Made by a program: the position numbers and the translations under genes. Of a stretch of 64,000 bases of DNA, positions 48,122-59,902 are shown one piece after another. The notes under the pieces are model-generated. The model did not search any database, was not told where the DNA came from, and saw only the letters and a program-made list of their open reading frames with translations. Every line of letters begins with the position of its first letter. The stretch's first letter is position 1. Origin of the DNA: Phytopseudomonas flavescens (lineage in GTDB: Bacteria > Pseudomonadota > Gammaproteobacteria > Pseudomonadales > Pseudomonadaceae); contig NZ_FNDG01000001.1 in assembly GCF_900100535.1 (NCBI RefSeq), forward strand, positions 62,001 through 126,000, read 5' to 3'.

Positions 48122-49273
48122 TCAACGCGTGCTGATCACGCGCGCCCCCAGCGCCGTGATCAGCGCGTGCAGCCCCTGGTCACTGCCACGTAGCTCCACT
48201 TCCAACCCTTGTATTTCGCGCCGCATCGGATACTGCTTGCGCAGCAGATCGAAGCCGGCCTTGCGTGCCTGCACGTCGGCGACCAGGCTGCGACGCAGGT
48301 CAGCGTCATCGCGGCGTGGGTCGTAGACCGCACGGCACAGCGTCGCCAACGCCCAGGCCGGTTCGCTTCCGGCGCCGATGCTGAGGCGCGGCAACCAGCG
48401 CCCGGGCGTCAGGGCGTCCAGTTGCACCTGCGGCGAGATGCCCTGGTGTCGGCAGAACGCGTCATGGATCTGCGCAGTGCCACGCAGCTTGCCGTCCAGG
48501 CTGTAACCGGCGATGTGCGGGGTGGCGATATGGCACAGCGCAGCCAGGGCTGGCTCCACCAGCGGCTCGCCTTCCCAGACGTCCAGCACCACGTGCAGAT
48601 CGGCCCCTTGCTGCAGATGCTCACGCAACGCAGCGGTATCCACCACCGCACCGCGACTCGCGTTGATCAGCCAGGCGCCGGGGCGCAGCCGCCGCAAGCA
48701 GTGCGCATCGATCAGATGCCGGGTGGCGAACTCAGCGTCGCGCGTCAACGGCGTATGCAGGCTGATCACGTCGCATTGCTCGACGATCTGCTGCAGGTCG
48801 ACGAAGCCCCCGCCTTCGGCGCGCTGGCGTGGCGGATCGCAGACCAGCACCCGCCAGCCCAGGCCGCGCAGCACACGCACCAGCCGCTCGCCGACCTGGC
48901 CTGCGCCGACCACCCCGTAGGTGCGCTGCGCCAGGTCGGCGCCCAGGCGTTCGGCGAGCACCAGCAGGCTGCCCAGCACGTAGTCCACCACGCCACGGGC
49001 GTTGCAACCCGGTGCGCTGCTCCAGGCGATGCCGGCTTCGGCCAAATACTGCAGATCCAGATGGTCGGTGCCGATGGTGCAGGTGCCGACGAAGCACACC
49101 TGGCTGCCTTCCAGCAGCGCGCGGTCGACGTTGGTCACCGAACGCACCAGCAACAGCTCGGCATCGCCAAGGGCGGCACGGTCGATGGCACGACCGGGAA
49201 AGCGGCGAATCTCGCCGAAACCGGCGAAGAACTCATCGAGCAGGGGTATGTTTTCGTCGGCGACTATGCGCAT
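48122..49273 (-). CDS. pdxB: erythronate-4-phosphate dehydrogenase
   Basis: This 383-residue NAD-dependent D-2-hydroxyacid dehydrogenase catalyses the second step of pyridoxal phosphate synthesis. The NAD motif is [14 protein letters not shown], and the catalytic Arg, Glu and His lie in [16 protein letters not shown] and TPHIAGYS. The C-terminal PdxB dimerization domain is present. The start [10 protein letters not shown] is the family start. It is divergent from the MATE pump gene. Confidence 0.95.
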   Translation of the reverse strand: MRIVADENIPLLDEFFAGFGEIRRFPGRAIDRAALGDAELLLVRSVTNVDRALLEGSQVCFVGTCTIGTDHLDLQYLAEAGIAWSSAPGCNARGVVDYVLGSLLVLAERLGADLAQRTYGVVGAGQVGERLVRVLRGLGWRVLVCDPPRQRAEGGGFVDLQQIVEQCDVISLHTPLTRDAEFATRHLIDAHCLRRLRPGAWLINASRGAVVDTAALREHLQQGADLHVVLDVWEGEPLVEPALAALCHIATPHIAGYSLDGKLRGTAQIHDAFCRHQGISPQVQLDALTPGRWLPRLSIGAGSEPAWALATLCRAVYDPRRDDADLRRSLVADVQARKAGFDLLRKQYPMRREIQGLEVELRGSDQGLHALITALGARVISTR

Positions 49274-49442
49274 GGGAATCTCCGCAATCAGGCAGGCATT
49301 ATAACCGGATGCACTGCCCGGGCTCTGCATGAAAAACAACCGGGCTTCGGCTGTGCAGCGCCGGAAACAGTGCTCCGGCGCCTTTCCTGACCGAACCGTC
49401 AACGCGTAGACTGTGCGGTTTTCCATGGATCACGGAACCCCG

Positions 49443-50843
49443 ATGCCTGTCCCTTCCCGCCTGCAGCGCGTGCGCACCGAGTTGCGCACGCTGCTGGCCC
49501 TGGCCACCCCGATCATCATCGCGCAACTGGCGTACACCTCCATCGGCTTCGTCGATACGGTGATGTCCGGCCGCTTCAGTGCCCGCGATCTGGCTGCAGT
49601 GGCATTGGGCAACTCGATTTGGGTGCCGGTGTTCCTGCTGATGACCGGCATCCTGCTGGCCACCACGCCGAAGGTGGCGCAACGCTTTGGCGCCGGGCAG
49701 CACGGGGAGATCGGCCCGCTGGTGCGCCAGGCACTGTGGCTGGCCCTCGCGGTGGGCTGCATCGCTGGCATCGTGCTGTGGAATGCGGAGTTCGTCCTGC
49801 GCCTGATGAAGGTCGATCCGGACCTGATCGAGCCTGCCATGGGCTACCTGCACGGCGTGGCGTTCGGCTTCCCCTGCGTGGCGCTGTTCCATGTGCTGCG
49901 CTGCTACAGCGACGGCCTGGGCCGTACCCGCCCGGCCATGGTGGTGGGCTTGTTCGGACTGTTGCTGAACATCCCCCTGAACTACGTACTCATCTACGGC
50001 AAGCTTGGCTTGCCGCCACTGGGCAGCATCGGCTGCGGCTGGGCCACGGCACTGGTGATGCTGTTCATGCTGTCGGGCATGATCTGGTGGATTCGCCGCG
50101 CAGCGGCCTATCGAGACACCACGCCGCTACAGCGCTTCGACCCGCCGAGCTGGCCGCTGATCAAGCGCCTGCTGGGTATCGGCTTGCCAATCGGCATCTC
50201 GGTATTCGCTGAATCGAGCATCTTCGCGGTGATTGCGTTGCTGATCGGTGGGCTGGGCGCCACGGTGGTCGCCGGGCATCAGATCGCCCTGAACTTCGCC
50301 TCGCTGGTGTTCATGATCCCCTACTCCATCGGCATGGCCGCCACGGTGCGCGTGGGCCAGGCCCTCGGCCGTGGCGAGCCGCGTGAGGCGCGTTTCGCCG
50401 CCGGGGTTAGCATGGTTACCGCGCTGGCTTATGCCTGTGTGTCGGCCAGTTGCATGCTGCTGATGCGCGAGCAGATCGCACAGATCTACACCCCCGCACC
50501 TGAAGTGATCGCCCTGGCCGCGAGCCTGATCGTCTACGCCGCTCTGTTTCAGTTCTCCGACGCCCTGCAGGTCACCGCCGCAGGCGCACTGCGCGGTTAT
50601 CAGGACACCCGGGCGACCATGGTCATGACCCTGTTCGCCTACTGGGGCATTGGCCTGCCGGTGGGCTACCTGCTGGGCCTGACCGACCTGTTCGGCACGG
50701 CCAGCGGCCCGGCTGGACTCTGGGAAGGATTGATCGTCGGCCTGACCTGCGCCGCCCTGATGCTGACCCTGCGCCTGAAAAGCAGCGCCAAGCGGCGGAT
50801 TTGGCTGGCCGAAGCACCGCGACGCGAAAGCCGCCAGGTGTGA
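49443..50843 (+). CDS. MATE-family multidrug efflux pump (NorM/PmpM-like)
   Basis: This protein of about 466 residues has 12 membrane spans in two bundles. Typical segments include LALATPIIIAQLAYTSIGFVD, the PAMGYLHGVAFGFPC loop and the mirror-half VFAESSIFAVIALL. It exports cationic drugs using Na+ or H+. The ATG at 49443 is preceded by CGGAA; an in-frame ATG at 49425 lacks a ribosome site. It is followed by palindromic repeat copy c. Confidence 0.92.
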   Translation: MPVPSRLQRVRTELRTLLALATPIIIAQLAYTSIGFVDTVMSGRFSARDLAAVALGNSIWVPVFLLMTGILLATTPKVAQRFGAGQHGEIGPLVRQALWLALAVGCIAGIVLWNAEFVLRLMKVDPDLIEPAMGYLHGVAFGFPCVALFHVLRCYSDGLGRTRPAMVVGLFGLLLNIPLNYVLIYGKLGLPPLGSIGCGWATALVMLFMLSGMIWWIRRAAAYRDTTPLQRFDPPSWPLIKRLLGIGLPIGISVFAESSIFAVIALLIGGLGATVVAGHQIALNFASLVFMIPYSIGMAATVRVGQALGRGEPREARFAAGVSMVTALAYACVSASCMLLMREQIAQIYTPAPEVIALAASLIVYAALFQFSDALQVTAAGALRGYQDTRATMVMTLFAYWGIGLPVGYLLGLTDLFGTASGPAGLWEGLIVGLTCAALMLTLRLKSSAKRRIWLAEAPRRESRQV

Positions 50844-50873
50844 ATCGACAGCAAGAAGGCGGTAGCAGCCATT

Positions 50874-50951
50874 CGTAGGGTGGACGACGCTTCATCCGTC
50901 CACCGCTCTGCGATCGCGATGGTGGATGAAAAGAGCGTCATCCACCCTACG
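50874..50951. repeat. dispersed 75-bp palindromic repeat, copy c
   Basis: The two ends CGTAGGGTGGACGACGC and GCGTCATCCACCCTACG are near-perfect complements, with internal arms GTCCACC and GGTGGATGAAAAG. It fills the gap between the convergent MATE and tusA genes and might act as a terminator there. It is the most complete copy in this orientation. Confidence 0.88.
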
Positions 50952-50972
50952 GCTGCTTTCATCTTGCACCGC

Positions 50973-51215
50973 TCAATCAGCTTTCTTGCGAATCCAGTAC
51001 AGATAGGTCTCTGCATCCTGGGCCTGACCCACCAGCTCATGCCCGAGGAATACGCAGAATTTGGGAATATCGCGGCGAGTCGAGGGATCGGTGGCGATTA
51101 CCTTGAGCAAACCACCCGCCGGCAGATCGCGCACCTTGTTGTGCAACATCATCACCGGCTCCGGGCAGAATAATCCGCTGGCGTCGAGGGTGTCATCGGG
51201 TGTTGAATCCAGCAT
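50973..51215 (-). CDS. tusA: sulfur carrier protein TusA
   Basis: This 80-residue protein has the persulfide Cys17 in [12 protein letters not shown] and the usual strand [13 protein letters not shown]. It passes sulfur from IscS toward the TusBCD relay for 2-thiouridine in tRNA. It is followed on the minus strand order by no gene until copy c of the repeat; rlmM lies upstream on the same strand. Confidence 0.94.
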   Translation of the reverse strand: MLDSTPDDTLDASGLFCPEPVMMLHNKVRDLPAGGLLKVIATDPSTRRDIPKFCVFLGHELVGQAQDAETYLYWIRKKAD

Positions 51216-51272
51216 CAGGGGCTCCGCGAATATCGAATCGTCTAGTCAGTAGCGCGTAGGCAGCGCGGCGTC

Positions 51273-52328
51273 CTATTTACCCAGCCGGCGCAGGTGGCAG
51301 GTCACTTCCTCGCGGTCGTGGTATAGCTGCTTGCAGGCGATGGAGACCTTGATCTTGCGCGCCGCCAGGCCGTCGGCAATGCGCTCGAGCAGGCGCCGCA
51401 CTTCGGCGTAGCGCTGCTTCATCGGCAGTTTCAGATTGACCACCGCTTCGCGGCAATGTCCCTCGCCGATCCAGGTTTCCAGCAGTGCGGCGCTGCGGGC
51501 AGGCTTCTCGACGATGTCGCAGACCATCCAGTCCACCGGCTGCCTGGGCTTCCAGGTGAAACCATCGACCATCAGGTGCTGTACCAGGCCGGTTTCCATC
51601 AGGCTCTCGGCCATCGGCCCATTGTCGATGGCGGTCACTAGCATGCCACGGCGTACCAACTGGTAGGTCCAGCCGCCGGGCGCGGCGCCCAGGTCGACGC
51701 CGGTCATCTGATCCGACAGGCGCTCGTCCCACTGCTCACGGGGGATGAAGGTGTGCCAGGCCTCCTCCAGCTTCAGGGTCGAGCGGCTCGGTGCCTCACG
51801 GGGGAACTTGAGGCGCGGAATGCCCATGGGCCAGATCGCCGAATTGTTCGCCGCGGCCATGCCCAGGAACACTTCACGGCCACTCTTGAAGGTCAGCAGC
51901 AGGCGTGGCGCCCCGCCGTCTTCCACCAGCTTGCCAGCGGCTGTCAGGGCCTTGCGCAGCGGGCCTTCGAACTTCTTGCAGAAGCCGGACAGTTCCTTGC
52001 CGTCATTGGTATCCAGCACCTCCAGCCACAGGCTGCCGAACACCGGCAATGGCGCCAGGTGCTCGAGTAGCACGCTGATGCGATCCTTCTCGGGCAGTTC
52101 GATGAACGCGCCCCTGGCCCACTGGCGCACGAAGATCAGTTGGCTGAAGCGCAGCCCGGCTATCAATCGTTCGGCGCCCGACTCGTCGCCACAGATGAAC
52201 TCGGCGCAGGCCGTATCGGGCTTGGCCCTGGCGTAGCCGGGAACGTCAAGACGTGCAGCGTGCTCGGAAATTTCCGCACACACTTCGTTCTCGAAACCAG
52301 GCCGGCAGTGCAGCAACAGCGTCTTCAT
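51273..52328 (-). CDS. rlmM: 23S rRNA 2'-O-ribose methyltransferase RlmM
   Basis: This 351-residue enzyme methylates C2498 of 23S rRNA. It has an N-terminal THUMP-like region and a Rossmann methyltransferase with the SAM loop VDLGAAPGGWTYQL; Asp, Lys and Glu of the K-D-K-E set are in DWMVCDIVEKP and VVNLKLPMKQ. The ATG at 52328 has AAGGAG 8 bases upstream. It is divergent from acnA. Confidence 0.94.
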   Translation of the reverse strand: MKTLLLHCRPGFENEVCAEISEHAARLDVPGYARAKPDTACAEFICGDESGAERLIAGLRFSQLIFVRQWARGAFIELPEKDRISVLLEHLAPLPVFGSLWLEVLDTNDGKELSGFCKKFEGPLRKALTAAGKLVEDGGAPRLLLTFKSGREVFLGMAAANNSAIWPMGIPRLKFPREAPSRSTLKLEEAWHTFIPREQWDERLSDQMTGVDLGAAPGGWTYQLVRRGMLVTAIDNGPMAESLMETGLVQHLMVDGFTWKPRQPVDWMVCDIVEKPARSAALLETWIGEGHCREAVVNLKLPMKQRYAEVRRLLERIADGLAARKIKVSIACKQLYHDREEVTCHLRRLGK

Positions 52329-52565
52329 GGGGGCTCTCCTTGGGCCGCGCATGATAGCGAAAACTGGAACCGCCGGCGCCTGCTCCCTGTCCAGTGAAGA
52401 TAATCCCTGCAGCCAGAGGCTCCTTCGGCCAAGCGCGTTGACGCCGACCCTGGGGCCGGCAGACGGCTCATCGCAAGCCGCCGCCGGGAATCAAGTGCAG
52501 AGCCGGAGAGAGCTTCTGCCACAACCAGAATGGCTTGTACCGTGCAGGCCACAAGGAGTTGCAAG

Positions 52566-55304
<2,739 letters not shown>

Positions 55305-55532
55305 TCAGCAACCTGCACGGTGACCGCAAGGATGCGCGCCATCGTGCAGAAACCTCGTCTCTCCTCGTTTGTCCGCGTCTCGCTCCGCGTGCCCGCAGCC
55401 GCCGGACAACGCCATTACACCAATGGACTGTCGCTTTACCGGCGTCAAAATGTGATCCGCGTCTAAATCCAGTTACACTCCCAGGTCTGCCACGCGTACG
55501 CGACACATCAGAAAATCATCAGGGTAGATGCC

Positions 55533-57098
55533 ATGCGTAACAACCAGCCGATCACCGGGAGTGAGCGGACATATCCGCCCCAGCAGCGTTTGATCTCGAC
55601 GACCGACCTAAAGGGCCAGATAACCTACTGCAACGATGCCTTCATCGAAATCAGCGGTTTCTCGCGAGACGAGCTGATACGCGCGCCGCACAATCTGGTA
55701 CGCCATCCCGACGTACCAGCCGCCGTGTTCGAACACATGTGGACCACCCTGAAAGACGGCCGCCCCTGGATGGGTATCGTCAAGAACCGCTGCAAGAATG
55801 GCGATCACTACTGGGTCAATGCCTATGTGATCCCGATTCTCGACGCAGGCCAGGTCACGGGTTACGAATCGGTGCGAAGCAAACCCACCGTCGAACAGGT
55901 CGAAAGGGCGCAAGCGCTCTACCAACGAATAAACGCGGGCAAGGCGGCGGTGCCAGGGCGTGATCGCTGGTTGCCCGTGCTGCAGGCCTGGCTGCCATTC
56001 ATCCTGGTCAGCCAGATCGGTTTTCTGGTAGGCGCCTGGCTCAACAGCCATTGGGGCTTCATTGCGGCGGCACTGCTCTCGGTACCCCTCGGCCTGCTCG
56101 GCCTGGCCTGGCAGAACCGGGGCATCAAGCGCCTGCTGCGCCTGGCCGAGCAGACCACGTCCGACCCTCTGATCGCACAGATGTACACCGACAGCCGTGG
56201 CGTCGAAGGGCGCCTGGAAATGTCCATTCTCAGCCAGGAGGCACGTCTCAAGACCTGCCTGACCCGTCTTCAGGACAGCGCCGAAAACCTGACCAGCCAG
56301 GCCCGGCAGGCTGATGCGCTGGCCCACAACAGCTCGGCCGGCCTGCAGCGCCAGCGCGAGGAAACCGATCACGTCGCCACCGCCGTCAACCAGATGGCCG
56401 CCACCACTCTGGAGGTGGCCAACAACGTGGCGCGCACCGCCATCGCCACCCAGGAAGCCAATCGCCTGACCCAGGAAGGCCGCGGCATCGCCAGCGAAAC
56501 CCGTGCCGCGATCCAGCGCCTGTCCCTCTCGGTGGGAGAAACCGGCGAAACGGTCACCCGCCTGGCACGCGACAGCAACGAAATCGGCGGCGTAGTGGAC
56601 GTGATCAAAGGCATCGCCGATCAGACCAACCTGCTGGCCCTCAATGCCGCCATCGAAGCCGCCCGCGCTGGTGAGATGGGCCGTGGTTTCGCCGTGGTCG
56701 CCGACGAAGTGCGCTCCCTGGCGCAGCGCACCGCGCAGTCCACCGGGCAGATCCACGACCTGATCGCCAAGCTGCAACGCACCGCCGACGAAGCGGTACT
56801 GACCATGGACATCGGCCGCAAGCAGGCTGACGAAGGTGTCGAACGCGTTCAACAGGCCGACCATGCCCTGGCCGGTATCAGCGATGCCGTCGCCAATATC
56901 GCCGAAATGGCCGACCAGATCGCCGCCGCCGCCGAACAGCAGAGCACCGTGGCCGACGAAATAAGCCGCAACATCACCACCATCGCCCAACTCTCCGACC
57001 AGACCGCCGGCGAGGCGCACAATACCGCCCTGCTCAGCGAATCGCTGACCAGCACGGCGCAAGGTCAGTATTCGTTGGTGGCAAGGTTTAACCGGTGA
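55533..57098 (+). CDS. aer: Aer-type PAS methyl-accepting chemotaxis protein
   Basis: This 521-residue receptor has an N-terminal PAS domain (residues about 20-110: [39 protein letters not shown]) likely binding FAD. Two membrane spans follow at about 150-195 ([18 protein letters not shown] and [18 protein letters not shown]). The long signalling coiled coil has the hairpin tip [19 protein letters not shown]. It senses redox or oxygen indirectly (aerotaxis). In P. aeruginosa aer is also next to acnA. Confidence 0.93.
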   Translation: MRNNQPITGSERTYPPQQRLISTTDLKGQITYCNDAFIEISGFSRDELIRAPHNLVRHPDVPAAVFEHMWTTLKDGRPWMGIVKNRCKNGDHYWVNAYVIPILDAGQVTGYESVRSKPTVEQVERAQALYQRINAGKAAVPGRDRWLPVLQAWLPFILVSQIGFLVGAWLNSHWGFIAAALLSVPLGLLGLAWQNRGIKRLLRLAEQTTSDPLIAQMYTDSRGVEGRLEMSILSQEARLKTCLTRLQDSAENLTSQARQADALAHNSSAGLQRQREETDHVATAVNQMAATTLEVANNVARTAIATQEANRLTQEGRGIASETRAAIQRLSLSVGETGETVTRLARDSNEIGGVVDVIKGIADQTNLLALNAAIEAARAGEMGRGFAVVADEVRSLAQRTAQSTGQIHDLIAKLQRTADEAVLTMDIGRKQADEGVERVQQADHALAGISDAVANIAEMADQIAAAAEQQSTVADEISRNITTIAQLSDQTAGEAHNTALLSESLTSTAQGQYSLVARFNR

Positions 57099-57164
57099 AC
57101 AACTGAGGCGCGGCGTAATGCTGCGTCTTTTCGCTGGCCTTACGCGCAGGCACCTGTCAACGTA

Positions 57165-57653
57165 TTGAAAGTGTTGTGTATAACACGCCAAACACCCCAG
57201 CACCTCGCCGTGTTCCGCGCACTAGACGGAATCGGCCAAAAGGCATGGAATGTTTACACCACGCCCGTCCGGGGAGTTATGCACCACTTGGTGTCTATTT
57301 ATAGTTACAACCAAGCCGGGGTGGTTCCAGAGATGAAGTTAAGCAATGATTTTAGTGGGGCACTACGAACGTTTGCATACTTCATGGCAAGCGGAAGCCA
57401 CTATATGCTTGAGGATGTAGAGTACTTAGACCTGTACGGCACAGAGCCAAGCGCAATTGAAATGGCATTCGCAATATTCGCAAACGTGATTGAACTTGAC
57501 AACGAAGGAAAAGTTCAAAACTTCACGCATGCTCAAAAAAGAGCAACTGACTACCTTAGATCTTACTGTGACCCATCCCTTGAAGTCATACCGCCCCTTG
57601 AGGATTGGGAAATGAAGCTCTATGGGCCACCAGACAAGAGAGACCGAGTTTAG
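57165..57653 (+). CDS. orphan protein in an AT-richer islet, unknown function
   Basis: The open frame encodes up to 162 residues, soluble and acidic, with a helical core SGALRTFAYFMASGSHYMLED and PSAIEMAFAIFANVIELDNE. Only TTG or GTG starts lie near its beginning (57165, 57211) and none has a good ribosome site, so the 5' end may be truncated. Codon use and base composition from about 57290 on are AT-richer than the neighbours, pointing to horizontal origin. The size and composition recall small immunity proteins, but there is no toxin gene beside it. Confidence 0.55.
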   Translation: MKVLCITRQTPQHLAVFRALDGIGQKAWNVYTTPVRGVMHHLVSIYSYNQAGVVPEMKLSNDFSGALRTFAYFMASGSHYMLEDVEYLDLYGTEPSAIEMAFAIFANVIELDNEGKVQNFTHAQKRATDYLRSYCDPSLEVIPPLEDWEMKLYGPPDKRDRV

Positions 57654-57684
57654 GGTAATAACAAAAAGTTCAAGTTACCCACTT

Positions 57685-57716
57685 CGTTCGTTGGGACGGG
57701 CTAAAGCCCGCCCACA
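57685..57716. repeat. short palindrome
   Basis: GTTGGGACGGGCTAAAGCCC followed by GCCCACAAC forms a hairpin with stem GGGCT/AGCCC extended by GTTGGG/CCCACAAC. It lies between two orphan genes in the islet and resembles generic intergenic REP-like hairpins. Confidence 0.55.
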
Positions 57717-57732
57717 ACCAAAATCCAGCATT

Positions 57733-58071
57733 ATGCCAATTATATCTGCACACGTTTTCTCTCTTACTGTCTCCATGTGCGATGTTCTTACGTGGCCCGG
57801 TGAAAAAGAAAATGTTTTCAACCAAAACGAAACGCTTAAATCCACCCTGAATGCTTTAAGCATAGCGTTAGACCTGCGTGATTTATTTACTCTTTATTTC
57901 GACAAAACTTCTGTAGGCACTGGCGATGTTTATGTCTATCAGCAAGTAGGGTGGATGACGCTTTTTCATCCACCATGGCGACTCAAACGGTGGACGGATG
58001 GAGCGTCGTCCACCCTACGAACTAAAACGCTAAAGCAGACAGATGAAGACGCTTGCCATCTAGTTAGGTGA
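57733..58071 (+). CDS. orphan gene whose 3' end is formed by a repeat copy
   Basis: The frame begins MPIISAHVFSLTVSMCDVL and is AT-rich up to residue 71 (GDVYVYQQ). From there the palindromic repeat at 57946 supplies the next 25 residues, followed by 16 more to the stop, 112 in all. The repeat therefore probably interrupted a longer gene. No ribosome site precedes the ATG. No family is recognised. Confidence 0.45.
   Translation: MPIISAHVFSLTVSMCDVLTWPGEKENVFNQNETLKSTLNALSIALDLRDLFTLYFDKTSVGTGDVYVYQQVGWMTLFHPPWRLKRWTDGASSTLRTKTLKQTDEDACHLVR
57946..58019. repeat. dispersed palindromic repeat, copy d
   Basis: GTAGGGTGGATGACGC at the left end pairs with GCGTCGTCCACCCTACG at the right; internal arms are TTCATCCACC and GGTGGACGGATGG. 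It reads as the reverse complement of copies b and c and is almost identical to copy e, 770 bp away. It lies within an open reading frame. Confidence 0.9.
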
Positions 58072-58166
58072 TGCGCTGTGGTTTAAGGCCGTTCTGAAAG
58101 AGCAACGCTCAACAAACGGCGCATCGGCCGCCGATAGTTAGCCAGATATAGCCACCTAACTACTGC
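58061..58166. repeat. structured noncoding segment bounded by GTTAGGT / ACCTAAC
   Basis: The segment starts with GTTAGGTGATGCGC and ends with ACCTAAC; inside, GATGCGC pairs with GCGCATC and GGCCG with CGGCC. It separates two orphan genes. The boxes look like integron core sites, but their order is the reverse of a normal attC, so this is described as structure only. Confidence 0.35.
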
Positions 58167-58231
58167 CAATGCACTCACCCTGCACACCATACGATCAATG
58201 ATTTTGCGTTGACTCACCGTTAGAGAAACAT

Positions 58232-58705
58232 ATGAAATTCAAAGTATCTGAAAACTATAAACGCCGCGACAGAAGAAACGCAGTACTTGCAGCACTGCTG
58301 GTGGTGATAATTTTCGTCGGATGCATCTGGATGCTCATCAGTAGCGACAGCCTCCTCAATAAGGGCATTGCAGCGCTAACAGCTTTCCTCATGGGCAGGT
58401 ATCTACCTGCTGCTTACAGACGTGTTTTTACGGGCGAAGCATCATATCCAGAAGTCGAAATAAGCGAACCTGATAATGAAATCCGGATAAAGCACAACGA
58501 CACAACCATAAGCATGCCGCTTTCGGGTATAGAAAAGCTGATCATCCAGAAGCTAAAGGGCAAGGTGACGTCAATCCTGCTAACGAACGAATCATTCAGT
58601 GACCTTCGCTTCGAAGGGTACAAGGAGCTCGAGCAGATGGCATCCTTGCTGCAAAAACACAATCCAGACGCAAAATCGAAAACCGCAAACTGGTATCACC
58701 GCTAA
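58232..58705 (+). CDS. orphan membrane protein, unknown function
   Basis: This 157-residue protein has two membrane spans near the N-terminus (AVLAALLVVIIFVGCIWMLI and KGIAALTAFLMGRYLPA). A cytoplasmic or periplasmic domain of about 95 residues follows (EVEISEPDNEIRIKHNDT, GIEKLIIQKLKGKVTSILL). It is AT-richer than its surroundings. A short palindrome (GCTAAACGTTAAGC) and repeat copy e follow its stop. No family is recognised. Confidence 0.6.
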   Translation: MKFKVSENYKRRDRRNAVLAALLVVIIFVGCIWMLISSDSLLNKGIAALTAFLMGRYLPAAYRRVFTGEASYPEVEISEPDNEIRIKHNDTTISMPLSGIEKLIIQKLKGKVTSILLTNESFSDLRFEGYKELEQMASLLQKHNPDAKSKTANWYHR

Positions 58706-58715
58706 ACGTTAAGCG

Positions 58716-58791
58716 CGTAGGGTGGATGACGCTTTTTCATCCACCATAGCGATCTCAAACGGTGGACGGATGGAGCGTCGTCCACCCTACG
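58716..58791. repeat. dispersed palindromic repeat, copy e
   Basis: It differs from copy d at only a few positions in the loop (CATAGCGATCTCAAAC versus CATGGCGACTCAAAC). It lies 11 bp after the stop of the orphan membrane protein and 80 bp before the GNAT gene. It marks the right edge of the AT-richer islet. Confidence 0.9.
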
Positions 58792-58871
58792 AAACTTCGA
58801 ATAACGACAGCGCTAAAAATCGCCTGTCAGTCCTGTCCAATGCACATCTCTCCACTCACAGGAGCGTCATC

Positions 58872-59298
58872 GTGACCGAAACGCCACAAACCTATTCCGT
58901 CACACACGCCCCCCTCGGTAGAGACCTATCGCCATCTTCGCATCGCTGCAGGGCTAAGCGCCAAGACCATCGAAGCAGCGGAACGTGGCTTGCCGAATAC
59001 CCTGTTCGCTGTGCAGATCATCTGCGAAGGCGTTCCTATCGGCATGGGCCGCGTGATCGGTGATGGCGGCTCGTTCTATCAGGTGGTGGATATAGCAGTG
59101 CTGCCAGCCCATCAGGGGCGTGGCCTGGGCAAGCGGATCATGGCCGCGATCAGCGACTTCATCGCCCGCGAGGTGCCAGAATCCGCGTACGTCAGCCTGA
59201 TAGCCGACGGAGAGGCGTATCGCCTCTATGAGCAGTTCGGCTTTGCGCTGACTGCGCCAGCAAGCCAGGGCATGGCGCTGAAGAAAACCGCAGGCTGA
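58872..59298 (+). pseudogene. GNAT acetyltransferase gene with a one-base frameshift
   Basis: A GTG at 58872 with AGGAG upstream encodes MTETPQTYSVTHAP, then a C run (58909-58914) shifts the frame. With one C removed, translation continues VETYRHLRIAAGLSAKTIEA and on through the GNAT fold (GMGRVIGDGGSFYQVVDIAV, the acetyl-CoA loop PAHQGRGLGKRIM, YEQFGF). Without the correction only the last 102 residues are open from a TTG. Restored length is about 141 residues, normal for small GNAT enzymes. The substrate is unknown. Confidence 0.8.
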
Positions 59299-59332
59299 AA
59301 CGCTCCCCAATTACCGTGCTACAGGTACCCAC

Positions 59333-59494
59333 ATGAATCGCCGTAAGAAGATCAAGCAACTGCTGGAGGCCCACGCCAAGAAGGCCAATACCAAGCTGGC
59401 GCCCAAGAGCAGCAAGCCCAAATACATCAGCAAGGCCGACCGGGCGAAGCTGGAAGCCGAGGCCGCCGAAAGCCCGAGCAGCGTCGCCGAGTAA
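59333..59494 (+). CDS. DUF2986-type small basic protein (53 aa)
   Basis: This short gene encodes MNRRKKIKQLLEAHAKKANT followed by KLAPKSSKPKYISKADRAKL and an acidic Ala/Glu tail. The pattern fits DUF2986, a family of small Lys-rich proteins in gamma-proteobacteria with unknown role. It lies 34 bp after the GNAT stop in the same direction. Confidence 0.75.
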   Translation: MNRRKKIKQLLEAHAKKANTKLAPKSSKPKYISKADRAKLEAEAAESPSSVAE

Positions 59495-59586
59495 CACAAA
59501 CTGCTTCATTTTTTTTCCATCAGGCACATGGCTGCGTAACTGAAGCCACACTGGCAACGGCACCCTGATAACAAGGACGCCCGGCC

Positions 59587-59892
59587 ATGGACCAGAACAC
59601 TTACAACCGCCTGCGCAAACAGGTGGATTTCGTGAAATCCCTGCTCGCCGTACTGGTGATCGCGCTGTTCGTGCTGGCGCTCTTAGGGCCCCATGACGCG
59701 CTGGTGACTGCGCTCGCTGTGGTGATCGGCGGCGGCCTGCTGAACCTCTATCGCCAGCATCGAATTCTGCTGCGCTACATCTGCCCCAATTGCGGCGAGT
59801 CGCCCCACCACAAAGTCGACGACCGAGCGGGTGAACACCACGATCCCGGAACAGCCAGCTGTTTGCATTGTGGGCAGCGGCTGATGGAGTGA
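59587..59892 (+). CDS. small membrane protein with C-terminal zinc ribbon
   Basis: This 101-residue protein has two close membrane segments (SLLAVLVIALFVLALLG and ALVTALAVVIGGGLLNLY). The cytoplasmic tail has CPNCGES and CLHCGQR, four Cys that form a likely zinc ribbon. AAGGA lies upstream of the ATG. No function is recognised; membrane-anchored zinc ribbons often act as adaptors. Confidence 0.7.
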   Translation: MDQNTYNRLRKQVDFVKSLLAVLVIALFVLALLGPHDALVTALAVVIGGGLLNLYRQHRILLRYICPNCGESPHHKVDDRAGEHHDPGTASCLHCGQRLME

Positions 59893-59902
59893 GCGTATCC
59901 CA

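Noticed and set aside
58061..58166. Integron attC site
   Set aside because: The core boxes are in the wrong order for an attC and there is no integrase in the window; kept only as a low-interest structural note.
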